This document shows, in pieces, positions 44,103-54,000 of a stretch of 64,000 bases of DNA. The notes under the pieces are model-generated. The model made no database searches and had not been told where the DNA came from. It saw nothing but the letters and a program-made list of their open reading frames with translations. Source of the stretch: Psychroflexus tropicus DSM 15496 (GTDB lineage: Bacteria; Bacteroidota; Bacteroidia; Flavobacteriales; Flavobacteriaceae). The stretch lies in contig NZ_KB905342.1 in NCBI RefSeq assembly GCF_000378765.1, forward strand, positions 124,001 through 188,000, read 5' to 3'. A program made the position numbers and the translations under genes. Each line of letters begins with the position of its first letter. Position 1 is the first letter of the stretch.

Positions 44103-44470
44103 AACAACACTTTAAATAAGTTTGAAATACAAATCATTGAAAAATTTGACTTTTAAATTTTAACATTTGAGCGCAAAAATAGAGCTAAAACCGTACCAAT
44201 TGTACGGTTAAACCGTAATACAAAGTCAGATTAAAAAATGATATTTGTATAACTAAACCATGAACTAGTGTATCAAAATTTCATCTGATTTTGAGACCGT
44301 TCCAATGAAAAAGCAAGACTTTGTGGTCTTGCTTTTTTTGTTTGTATCATTTTAAATATTAGGAAGATACGCTTAAACCGGAACCCATAAATTCTCATAA
44401 TACTGATAAATGTCATAGCTAATTATTAATGGGTTTGAGATCTTTAAGAAGATTTCAAATACTTATCATT
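44103..44470. other. spacer with palindrome and terminator, possible small RNA
   Basis: It holds the inverted repeat ACCGTAC-CAATT-GTACGGT (44190-44208) and a strong rho-independent terminator (44311-44339). The distance from the metalloprotease stop to the terminator is unusually long. Either it is a long 3' untranslated region or a small RNA ends there. No full -7 element was found between. Confidence 0.5.
44311..44339 (+). terminator. strong hairpin terminator
   Basis: The stem AAGCAAGAC/GTCTTGCTT (44311-44319 with 44326-44334) has a 6-base loop and is followed by TTTTT (44335-44339). Confidence 0.85.
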
Positions 44471-44890
44471 ATGAAAACGACAGCTATTAAAAAATTAATG
44501 ACTAAAAATCTCGTCAAACTCAACATTAGTGATGAACTGACTAAGGCAGAATCCTTATTCAAAAAACATAATATTCGTCATCTCCCGGTGGTTAATGGTG
44601 ATCATATTGTAGGAATGTTGAGTTATAATGACCTTTTGAGAATTTCTTATGCAGATGCTACAGATGACGTTGGGGATGTCATAGAAACCACCGTTTACAA
44701 TATGTTTACTCTGGAACAGGTGATGTCTAAACAAGTGGCTTACGTCAATGCAAACGACCCTATAGAATTAGCAGCTGATCTATTTATCTCAGAAAAATTT
44801 CACGCCCTGCCCGTCGTGGATCAAGATAAACTTGTAGGTATTCTCACGACTACCGATATGATTCGGCATTACAATTCGAGATGTAAGTAA
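44471..44890 (+). CDS. CBS-pair domain protein
   Basis: A 139-residue soluble protein made of two CBS motifs (about residues 1-62 and 76-139): R-H-L-P-V-V-N-G-D-H-I-V-G-M-L-S in the first and H-A-L-P-V-V-D-Q-D-K-L-V-G-I-L-T-T-T-D in the second. CBS pairs bind adenosyl ligands (AMP, ATP, SAM) and usually regulate a partner. This one is stand-alone, so its target is unknown. I chose the ATG at 44471 (MKTTAIKKLMTKNLVKL), where the domain naturally starts. An in-frame ATG at 44429 would add 14 residues (MGLRSLRRFQILII) overlapping a near-consensus -7 element (TGGGTTTG, 44430-44437). Confidence 0.85.
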   Translation: MKTTAIKKLMTKNLVKLNISDELTKAESLFKKHNIRHLPVVNGDHIVGMLSYNDLLRISYADATDDVGDVIETTVYNMFTLEQVMSKQVAYVNANDPIELAADLFISEKFHALPVVDQDKLVGILTTTDMIRHYNSRCK

Positions 44891-44937
44891 ACTAAATAGG
44901 GCGTAAAGATTGATAATCTTTACGCCCTATTTAGTTT
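44889..44937. terminator. 23-bp perfect inverted repeat, bidirectional terminator
   Basis: Arms of 23 bases (44889-44911 and 44915-44937) match perfectly around a 3-base loop (GAT). They start with AAACTAAATAGGGCG and end with CGCCCTATTTAGTTT. The repeat lies between the convergent CBS and T9SS genes and overlaps the CBS stop codon. Confidence 0.85.
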
Positions 44938-44951
44938 CATCCTTTTCAAAA

Positions 44952-47900
44952 TTATTCTACAATTAATTTTACAGATTGACTGGACATTCCATCTGTTAAT
45001 CTCAGGATATAAACTCCAGATGAAATATCCTCGTTTAATTTGACTTCAATAGTAGAAGTATTGTTTAAACTTTGATTCATTACCTCTCTGCCTTGAAGGT
45101 CATAAAGTTGAATATTGACGGCTTTAGATTCAAAAATATTCTGAGAAATGCTAAATCGATTGTTATTAATCGGGTTCGGATACACTACAACCGAAGATTC
45201 AAAATCAAAATTATCATCTCCAAGTGTCACATTTTCAAACCTGATCACAAACCTATCGGTCGCAGTGGACTCTGGAATGGAATTATCTAGAGTGAATGAA
45301 TAGATTGTTGTTTCATCAGTTGTTAGCTCTATAGCGGTCTCTAAGTATTTATCCCATAAGATGGCCTCAGCAGTTGTAAGGTGCTTAGGATTAATTTCCC
45401 ATCGGTAAGCCGATTTTGTAGCACCCCCAAAATATAATGGTATACTGTCTTGTTCGCTTGGCATGCCTCTCGTTTCAATAGCCATATACTTTGGATTCCT
45501 GTTAATCGCTACTGACTCCCTGTAGTTCCAAATTTTAGTGGCATCCAACGTATCTTTAGCATTATTTGCTCCAGGTCTAAATTTCACCTTGACTCCGTCA
45601 ACAGCTTTAGTTTCCGAATCATCAAAAAACAGATTAATCGACAGGTCTGAGGTATCTTCTGGAAGACTAAATGTTGCATTATTTCCTGTTGCTGTAGTTT
45701 TATAAGACTCCCTAAAGACTACAGCCGGGGTAGCTCCAGAACTTATTGTTTCTACAAAAAAGGCCTGGTTAGGGTCTAAAAATTGATCCGCATCAGAACC
45801 TGAAGGAATTGGTGTACCGTTACTCAAATCTACAGTAGCATAGCCCCCTATATCTCCTAAGGTTGGATCATAAATATAAACAAACTGAGAATTGACTCCA
45901 GACGAGTTTCCACTTCCAAGAAGCGAAGTCATATCAACTTTAGCTTGATAAGGATTTCCTATAAAATTAAACTCATCAACAACCGAAGACACATCGTTTA
46001 CGCCTCTAGATCCTACTACAAGCCTGCCGGTTGTTCTTAAAGTCGTGGATGGACCTACAGCTGTATTAGAATTTAAGGTTGTAGACCTATCCCCTCTTAT
46101 CAATAAAGCATAAGCCTTACCTGGAGTAAAATTTGTAGCATCTGTATTCGCAATAGGATTCCAAAGTTGTCCTGTGGCATTCCATTCATACATGGAGGCA
46201 TTACCAGTTGATGTCGCATCAAACCCGTTAGAACCATCTGTAGATCCTGTAATATGGGTTCCAAAACCTGGATTTGGATCAATATTGTTAACGTCGCCAG
46301 ACTGAGTATTGTTCACTCCTTCCTGCCAGTTAGCGTTAATAGATTCATTAGAAATGACAGAAGAAGATAAATACCTGAAAGCTCTATTATTACTTGGAAT
46401 AAAGCGTTCAATTTCAAAATTCGTTCCTACCAAACTCCTATTGACTGCGTCAAATTCTCCTAAAGCAGCCGTTTCTCTCTCTGTGCTTCTAAAAATCACC
46501 TTACCAAAATTTGCAAAATCTCCGTTGAGTGTTATCGCATCCTCAATAATTAAGGTCGCCCCCTCTCTTACCACTACATCGGAAATTTCGCTTAAGGCAG
46601 TTAAAGTAGCCGTGCCATTTTCTACAAAGATACTTTTAGCATTATTGATACCAAGGTCTACATTATCCGGAGAGTCTCCAACCCCAACAGCGGTCCAGGT
46701 ATCGGTATCGTTGCTATATACAAAATCATTATCCCCTACTCCAGGAGTTGGATCTGCCTCAGTTATAAGGTCCTGTTTTATCCATTCGCCAGCCTCATCA
46801 TATATTGGATTGGAATTTCTGATGTTGGGAATATCCCTGTAGTATCTTCCATCACTGTAATCCCAGGTAGGCTTTCCTCCATTATTATCTATTGTTCCGT
46901 GAATATCCACTAAGGAAGCCTCAGTGTTTAAAACAGATAAGTAATATGCATCAACTCCATCTGAAGTGATCACACTCGAGCTTTGTAGATCTGGTGTTAT
47001 GCCTGAATAAACACCAGAAAATGTCGTTGCATCTGCAAAGCTTACGATATAATAAGATTTCGGAGGTAAAATACCTGTTAATTGAACACTATTTCCACTT
47101 ATGGCGTTGTGCAAATAATAAGACTTGTCTGAAAAATCCAATGTATCAACACTCATATTAAATAGTTCCACGAATCTTAAGTTACTATCTGTAAAACCGC
47201 TATCAAAAGGTGCTGCCACCTCAGAGATCAACAGATCAGTTTCAAAACTAATATTGAACTCGTTACTATCCACATCGGTGAATCCTGTAACACTTGCTGT
47301 AAGAGTCAAATTAAATCCTAGCGCATCATGCTGTAAGGTATTGAAGTTAGCAAAGCCTGCGGCATCAATTGTATTGGTCACGGGGTCACCAATCAGACTT
47401 CCTGTGGAACTAATGGAAACAGTTTCCCCTACGCTATCAAGATCCAGGTTACCGTTGGCGTCAGTATCGGCCACTCTAACCGCTGGAACCATATTCTCAT
47501 TTAAGACTGTATTTGTAGGCTGTACAATAAATTCGAGCCCGTCTCCAACCACATCAATTAAGAAGTCATTGCCTTCAAAAGCAGAAATAGAGTTAGAGAA
47601 GATTGAACCATCGCTACTGGCTAGCTGGTCCTCATTTCCTTCAGCAATTGCCAGCTGAATCGCTTCTTCATCAGTAATACCACTTTGGTTTAAATACAGA
47701 CTCAGAGTATAGGATTTAGAGGTGCCATCAGCCACCAAAAATATATCATTAGGATCTACTACAATATCTACTATGAGTTCAGTTGGAGTAATAGTTAAGT
47801 TTGGATCACTTTCAATTAAATCCAGGCTGTTCACGCTTCCGTCTGTAATTGAAATTCCCTGAATAACATCAGACCAGTCAGCAGAATTAAGACTTCCAGC

Positions 47901-50789
47901 TACAAATTTAAGTCTAGTGACCGTAGTTGGTAAGGCATCAAAATTCCCTGAATCGACAATGTCAAAGCTAAAGACCTCTTCAGCTTCAGCCAATTCATAA
48001 TTTAGATCTGCTATGAGTGTTCCCGAAGGTATTTGAGTGCCAGGCGCCGTTATGTCAGAATCTCTGGCATTGGAGTTTCCAGTCAGTTTTACATTATCTA
48101 ATCCAGAATATCCAGTTAGTCCGTCATTTTGGATATAATAGATAAACGAAACTTCCTCTGTTCCTGGGTCTACAGGTATAGATACTGTGCCAGAATCTGG
48201 GGACGTTACCCCTCCTTCATATAATAAAACTTCACCTTGAGAAACACCATCAAAAAACACCTCGTAGGCTAAACTGTCACTTGAGGCATTATAACCATTT
48301 ACTTCCCAGTCAAAACTTAAATTAACGTCTGTAAACCCAAAAATATTAACCGTTTCAAAGTTTAATGTCGCTATACCAGAAGTGCCATCGCCATTGTTAT
48401 CATTTAGGTCGTTTTCTCCGAATATATTATCGACAAAACTACCGCTTGCAAGAGGAGAAGCATCCCCAGAGTTTATCACTCCAAAAAATCCATTTCCCCA
48501 TCCGTTATCAAAGGTTGGAATACTGGTAGAATAGTTCCATTGAGGGGAAGTGCCATCAAAATCCTGAACAGCGATTACTGGAGTGCCCACATCAAATAAA
48601 TCAGTATCTAAAGAGGATGGACTCACCGAAGCTTCAGTAGTCGTTGCTGTTAAGAAAAGGTTGGTAGCGACTGCAGAATATGCAATATTCGGAAAGGTCG
48701 CTACACCCGCCACAGCTGGAACTGGCGACAGTGGATCGACTAAGGTTCCTCCACTAGAAGTTAAACTTACATCTGTGGTAATTGAAGTATCTATATTTCC
48801 GTTGGCGTCGACATAACCAAACTGAACCGCTGGATTGATAAAAGCATCCACCTCTACATCTGTTGGTTGCTGTAAGATGGCAAAATCTGTAGCTATAACA
48901 TCAATTGTGAATTCATTTCCAATCACATCACCTCCTGTAAAATTAGAATTGAATTGAGAACCTGTAAAATCCGCAATAAAACCGGATGTATTATCAGCGC
49001 TGACTTGAAATTCCAAAACACTTTGATCAATAATGTTAGTCGTAGCAAGTATAATATCTAAAGAGAAATTAGCCGTCGCTCCGTCACCAACTGTCACAAA
49101 TGCATCGGGTGTGAATATAAGTTCTGAATCAGTAATATTGTAAGTTCCTGGTATTTCTGCACCCGTATTATCGTTTACAATTGCTTGTTGAAGAGTAGAG
49201 GACCAGTCGGCCGTGTTGTCTGGGCCTGGCACAAAACGCATCTGGCTGACTTCTGTTGGTACGCCATCACCGCTGCCAAAATCTGAAATCTGGAAATTAA
49301 ACACAGGTGTAGAATTCACTGTAGAATTGGCTGCTATGAGAGTTGCACTTCCTACTTGGGTGCCTGTAAAAACAACTTCAGAAGTCTCATCGTTGGAAAT
49401 TACATCAAAGAAATTACTTAAAACTGAAAATGGATCTGTAGAAGTTGCTGTTAAAGTTAAATCAGTACCAGACGTATTATGGACCAAACTTGAAAAGGTC
49501 GCTACTCCAGACACTGCAGACTCAGTCACTGTAACTCCATTTAAATCACCTGAGGAAGTGATTTCTACTGCTCCGGTGGCGTCTGTATCTCGATTGCCAT
49601 TCACATCTACAAATTCTACCTCAACATCTGGCTGCATGGTAGCAAATAGCGCTACTTCCGAAGGCTGCTGAGCGAAAGCAAGATCTGAAGAAACCACATC
49701 TAGGGTTACTTCATTACCTGTAATATCTGTAAAAGACGAACTAAACAGCGATCCTGCTGGATCGGACGTGAATCCAGAATTTTCACCTTCTATTTGAAAC
49801 TCTATAACGCTCTGATCTACAATATCACCTGCTGTTGATAGAACAATATCAGCCGAAAAGCTTGAAGTGGTTCCGTTGGAAACTTCTACAGGGGTGTCTG
49901 GCGTAAATATCACTTCGATATCTGTGATTGTAGAAGAACCAGGGATTTCTGCTCCTGAATCATCTCTCACAATCACATCTTGCAGAGTCGTTGACCAACT
50001 AGCCGTGTTATCAGGTCCAGGAACAAATCGCATTTGATCAACATCTGTCGACAAAGCATCACTCGTTCCAAGGTCTTGGATATCAAAATTTAAGACGGTC
50101 TCAGACAAAACTGTAGATGTAACATCTGCTGCTACAATAGTCTTAGAGGGCTCCTGAGTGGTTGGAGCCAACACTACAGAGTCATCGTCATTGATAGGAA
50201 ACCCTTCTAGTTTAACATTGTCGATTCTATTATTTCCACCAGCGCTAGTAGCTCCATTAAAGGTAATTCTTATAACTAAATCACTTTGATTATTAATACT
50301 GGATATAGAAGATAAGTCTAAAGATAAAATTGAACCTGGGGAAGTTACAGGTGTATAAGGGGAGCCACTTGGAAGTTCTGTAAACGCACCGCCTGTAGAA
50401 TACTCAATCGTATTGCTATTAAAGCCTGTGCCTGTTCTTTGTGTCCAAAATGAAAAAGTTAAATCTTCAAAACCTTCAGAGGAAAAATTAAAGCTCACCG
50501 TTGAGCCGTTATCTTCATCATCTTTAACAACGAAAGCTTCTCCTGCAATACTTCCGGAGCAAGCATTGGTAGTTGACCCTCCAAAATCGTCAATATTCAA
50601 AGGATTAAAAGTATAAGTGATTGAACCATCACCGGTTACCCTATTATCCGTACCTACGGGTGTTGTAAATGGAAAAGTCCCATTAAAATCCCAACAATGT
50701 ATAGTTTCCTGCTGCGCGTAATTAAACTGAATAGCCAATAAGAAAAATAAGAAAAAGCCTAAAAGCCTAGGATGTAGTAGTTTGGTCAT
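44952..50789 (-). CDS. giant T9SS-exported surface protein with lamin-tail domain
   Basis: About 1945 residues. The signal peptide is MTKLLHPRLLGFFLFFLLAI followed by a cleavage region ending YAQQ. Three long related modules of about 260 residues each follow, carrying M-R-F-V-P-G-P-D-N-T-A-(S/D)-W-S and variants, V-I-G-N-E-(F/V)-T-(I/L)-D-V and L-Q-Q-P-(S/T)-x-V. A lamin-tail (LTD) domain begins near D-L-L-I-S-E-V-A-A-P-F (about residue 1245). A terminal T9SS type A sorting domain has V-V-Y-P-N-P-I-N-N-N-R-F, L-Y-D-L-Q-G-R-E-V and S-G-V-Y-I-L-R-L. It should be secreted across the outer membrane and cell-anchored, probably in adhesion or substrate binding. The ATG at 50789 is preferred over TTG at 50810, which lies in the -7 element. 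Confidence 0.88.
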   Translation of the reverse strand: MTKLLHPRLLGFFLFFLLAIQFNYAQQETIHCWDFNGTFPFTTPVGTDNRVTGDGSITYTFNPLNIDDFGGSTTNACSGSIAGEAFVVKDDEDNGSTVSFNFSSEGFEDLTFSFWTQRTGTGFNSNTIEYSTGGAFTELPSGSPYTPVTSPGSILSLDLSSISSINNQSDLVIRITFNGATSAGGNNRIDNVKLEGFPINDDDSVVLAPTTQEPSKTIVAADVTSTVLSETVLNFDIQDLGTSDALSTDVDQMRFVPGPDNTASWSTTLQDVIVRDDSGAEIPGSSTITDIEVIFTPDTPVEVSNGTTSSFSADIVLSTAGDIVDQSVIEFQIEGENSGFTSDPAGSLFSSSFTDITGNEVTLDVVSSDLAFAQQPSEVALFATMQPDVEVEFVDVNGNRDTDATGAVEITSSGDLNGVTVTESAVSGVATFSSLVHNTSGTDLTLTATSTDPFSVLSNFFDVISNDETSEVVFTGTQVGSATLIAANSTVNSTPVFNFQISDFGSGDGVPTEVSQMRFVPGPDNTADWSSTLQQAIVNDNTGAEIPGTYNITDSELIFTPDAFVTVGDGATANFSLDIILATTNIIDQSVLEFQVSADNTSGFIADFTGSQFNSNFTGGDVIGNEFTIDVIATDFAILQQPTDVEVDAFINPAVQFGYVDANGNIDTSITTDVSLTSSGGTLVDPLSPVPAVAGVATFPNIAYSAVATNLFLTATTTEASVSPSSLDTDLFDVGTPVIAVQDFDGTSPQWNYSTSIPTFDNGWGNGFFGVINSGDASPLASGSFVDNIFGENDLNDNNGDGTSGIATLNFETVNIFGFTDVNLSFDWEVNGYNASSDSLAYEVFFDGVSQGEVLLYEGGVTSPDSGTVSIPVDPGTEEVSFIYYIQNDGLTGYSGLDNVKLTGNSNARDSDITAPGTQIPSGTLIADLNYELAEAEEVFSFDIVDSGNFDALPTTVTRLKFVAGSLNSADWSDVIQGISITDGSVNSLDLIESDPNLTITPTELIVDIVVDPNDIFLVADGTSKSYTLSLYLNQSGITDEEAIQLAIAEGNEDQLASSDGSIFSNSISAFEGNDFLIDVVGDGLEFIVQPTNTVLNENMVPAVRVADTDANGNLDLDSVGETVSISSTGSLIGDPVTNTIDAAGFANFNTLQHDALGFNLTLTASVTGFTDVDSNEFNISFETDLLISEVAAPFDSGFTDSNLRFVELFNMSVDTLDFSDKSYYLHNAISGNSVQLTGILPPKSYYIVSFADATTFSGVYSGITPDLQSSSVITSDGVDAYYLSVLNTEASLVDIHGTIDNNGGKPTWDYSDGRYYRDIPNIRNSNPIYDEAGEWIKQDLITEADPTPGVGDNDFVYSNDTDTWTAVGVGDSPDNVDLGINNAKSIFVENGTATLTALSEISDVVVREGATLIIEDAITLNGDFANFGKVIFRSTERETAALGEFDAVNRSLVGTNFEIERFIPSNNRAFRYLSSSVISNESINANWQEGVNNTQSGDVNNIDPNPGFGTHITGSTDGSNGFDATSTGNASMYEWNATGQLWNPIANTDATNFTPGKAYALLIRGDRSTTLNSNTAVGPSTTLRTTGRLVVGSRGVNDVSSVVDEFNFIGNPYQAKVDMTSLLGSGNSSGVNSQFVYIYDPTLGDIGGYATVDLSNGTPIPSGSDADQFLDPNQAFFVETISSGATPAVVFRESYKTTATGNNATFSLPEDTSDLSINLFFDDSETKAVDGVKVKFRPGANNAKDTLDATKIWNYRESVAINRNPKYMAIETRGMPSEQDSIPLYFGGATKSAYRWEINPKHLTTAEAILWDKYLETAIELTTDETTIYSFTLDNSIPESTATDRFVIRFENVTLGDDNFDFESSVVVYPNPINNNRFSISQNIFESKAVNIQLYDLQGREVMNQSLNNTSTIEVKLNEDISSGVYILRLTDGMSSQSVKLIVE

Positions 50790-50807
50790 AACTAAAGATA
50801 ATTTGGT

Positions 50808-50815
50808 CAAATATA
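50808..50815 (-). promoter_or_regulatory. -7 promoter element for the T9SS protein gene
   Basis: The minus strand reads TATATTTG, matching the consensus, 19 bases before the ATG at 50789. No -33 TTG is at the usual distance. Confidence 0.5.
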
Positions 50816-51014
50816 TGAAAAATCGGTTTGAGTTAAACTCGACAAGGTCAAATTTAAGCCTCTATCTAATTCAAAATCAGCTTTATAAAGCAATAAAAGT
50901 TAACTAGAGCAATAATTAGTAAATATGTTAATCCTGATTTTAACTATATACGTTCAAATTAGAATACCGGTTGTCCGGAGGACATTTACTAAAGTAAACA
51001 ACAAAACGAGGGTT

Positions 51015-54000
51015 TCAATTAAGCTTGTAACTGATTTTATTTTCTTCCAATTCTGAAATCAATTCTGGGCAAATATTCACTTTCTTAGTTTTGCTGGGCA
51101 TGTGGATTTTAATTTTATCCTTCATTTCATAGACGACAAAATTCAGCACATGGTCTCCAGTGTGATTTGCAAATAAATCCTGTAAAGCCAGCACCTGAGC
51201 CTCATTTAAGTCGGCGACATCCATCTGAATGGTCAGTTTTTTAGCGTTTTCCTTCAGCACATCCTGGAGTTGTTTGAAGCCTAGAAAACCAATGCGCACT
51301 CGGCCTGGTTCACCGGTCTCCCGATTCGTAAACTGAGTCGCTTTGAGTTTGACGTGCACAAAATTATCCTGAATCAAGAAATGTCTGTATTTCAAGTACT
51401 CTTCCCCAAAAATCCAGAATTCATGACTTTCGTTGTAGTCTTCCAAGACAAAGGTCGCAAAGCCTTTTCCGGTTTTACTGACTCTGTGATTCACATCCGT
51501 TACAACTCCAGCGAGTTTAATTTCCTTATTGATGTGCTCTTCGATTCTAGACATCTGTCTTAAATCTGAATTACAAAAGGACTTGATCTCCAACTTGAAA
51601 TCGTCCAGAGGGTGACCCGATAAAAACAGCCCAACTACTTCTTTTTCAGCCTTTAAAGTACGCATAGTATGCCAGGGCTCACAAGGCGGCACCTCCGGTT
51701 CTGGAATTTGCACCTCACTGGATTCGCCAAATAAACTCACTTGTGCCGAGTTTTTATTGTCCTGATATCTTGAGGCGTATTTGATGACCTTTTCTAAAAA
51801 CGTGAGTTCGCCATCAGTCACCTGGAAGTATTGGGCACGATGTACCTCTCCTAAACTATCAAAAGCCCCAGCATAAGCTAGACTTTCAAAAGCTTTTTTA
51901 TTGGCTGCCCGCAGATCTATACGTTTTGCTAAATCGAAGATAGACAGGTAGTCTCCATCCTTCTTTCGGTGCTCTACGATGGTGTTTACGGCTCCGCCTC
52001 CAACACCTTTGATAGCTCCCATACCAAAGCGCACCGCGTTATCTTTATTAACAGAGAATTTATAATAGGATTCGTTTACGTCTGGCCCCAACACCTCTAA
52101 GCCCATGCGCTTGCATTCTTCCATGAAGAAGGTCACTTTCTTGATGTCATTCATATTATTAGAAAGTACGGCGGCCATATATTCAGCAGGATAATGGGCT
52201 TTGAGGTAAGCGGTTTGATAAGCGACAAAGGCGTAACAGGTGGAATGAGACTTATTGAACGCATAACTGGCGAAAGCCTCCCAGTCTTTCCAGATTTTCT
52301 CAAGTTTTTCTTCATCATGACCGTTATCTTTCGCCTGATTGATGAACTTAGGCTTCAGTTTAGCCAAAACATCCTTTAGTTTTTTACCCATGGCCTTACG
52401 CAGGACATCCGCCTCACCTTTGGTAAAACTTGCCAGCTTTTGAGACAATAGCATCACTTGCTCTTGATATACTGTAATCCCGTAGGTTTCCTCCAGGTAC
52501 TCTTGCATCACAGGTAAATCGTAAGTGATCTCTTCTTCTCCATGCTTACGCTTAATGAAACTAGGAATATATTCCATCGGTCCAGGTCGGTACAGGGCAT
52601 TCATTGCAATCAAATCTTCAAACACTGTCGGTTTAAGATCTTTCATGTGCTTTTGCATGCCCGGCGACTCGTATTGAAAAATCCCTACAGTCTCCCCACG
52701 CTGGAAAAGTTCGTAGGTTTTCTCATCATCCAGCGGAAAGGCTTCAGGATCTAAATCAAGGCCATGACGAGCTCTTACAATTTCGACGGTATCTTTAATA
52801 AGGGTTAGCGTCTTTAAACCTAAAAAGTCCATTTTCAGCAGACCCGCGTCTTCCACTACCGAGTTATCGAATTGTGTGACATATAGGTTAGAATCTTTAG
52901 CTACAGAAACCGGTACAAACTTGGTGATATCATCTGGCGTAATAATCACTCCACAGGCATGAATCCCTGTGTTTCGAACAGAACCTTCCAAAATCCTGGC
53001 CTGATTAACTGTTTCTGCTTCAGGAGAATCCTGCTCAGAAAGTCCGACCAGTTCAATTACCTTATCGACGTCTTCAGTTCTAAACTTCGACCGAAGACCC
53101 TTTTCATCCAAGCTAAAAATTTTCCCTAGCTTAGACATGTCCGGGATTAGCTTCGCGATACGATCGGCCTCGTAGAGAGGTAAATCCAGAACTCTGGCCG
53201 TATCCCGTATTGCAGACTTGGCCGCCATCGTACCGTAAGTGATAATCTGTGCCACCTGATTCTCTCCGTATTTATCGATGACATAATCCATGACTTTACT
53301 CCGGCCTTCATCGTCAAAATCGATATCGATATCGGGCATACTCACCCGCTCAGGATTCAAAAACCGCTCAAAAAGCAAATCGTATTTTATGGGGTCAATA
53401 TTGGTAATTTTCAGGCAGTAGGCCACTGCACTTCCCGCGGCTGAACCCCGACCAGGGCCAACTGAGACTCCCATTTTTCTGGCTTCCCGTATAAAATCTT
53501 CAACTATCAAAAAGTAACCAGGATAACCGGTATTGGCAATAACCGATAATTCAAATTCCAGACGTTCTTTGATGTCTTCACTTAACTCACCGTAGCGTTC
53601 TTTGGCTCCTTCAAAAGTGAGGTGTTTTAAATACGCATTTTCACCGCGTTTGCCTCCATCCTCATTATCCTGAGCATCCAGAAAACGCTCTGGAATTGAA
53701 AAGGCTGGAAGTAAGACATCTCTGGCTAAGTCGTAAGCTTCGACCTTTTCTGCAATTTTTTCGGTATTCGATATGGCCTCAGGCAAATCCTTAAACAAGG
53801 ATTTCATCTCTTCAGCAGATTTGAAATAATAATGGTCGTTTGGTAAACCATAACGGTAACCTCGACCTCGCCCTATGGGCGTCGCCTGCTTCTCACCATC
53901 TTTTACACAGAGCAAAATATCGTGGGCATTGGCATCCTTCTGCTCGGCATAATAGGTATTATTGGTCGCTACTAAATTAATATCATGCTTTTGGGCTAAA

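Noticed and set aside
46309-49671. Long plus-strand ORFs opposite the T9SS gene
   Set aside because: They are low-complexity Ser/Thr/Val-rich antisense shadows caused by the codon bias of the real gene.
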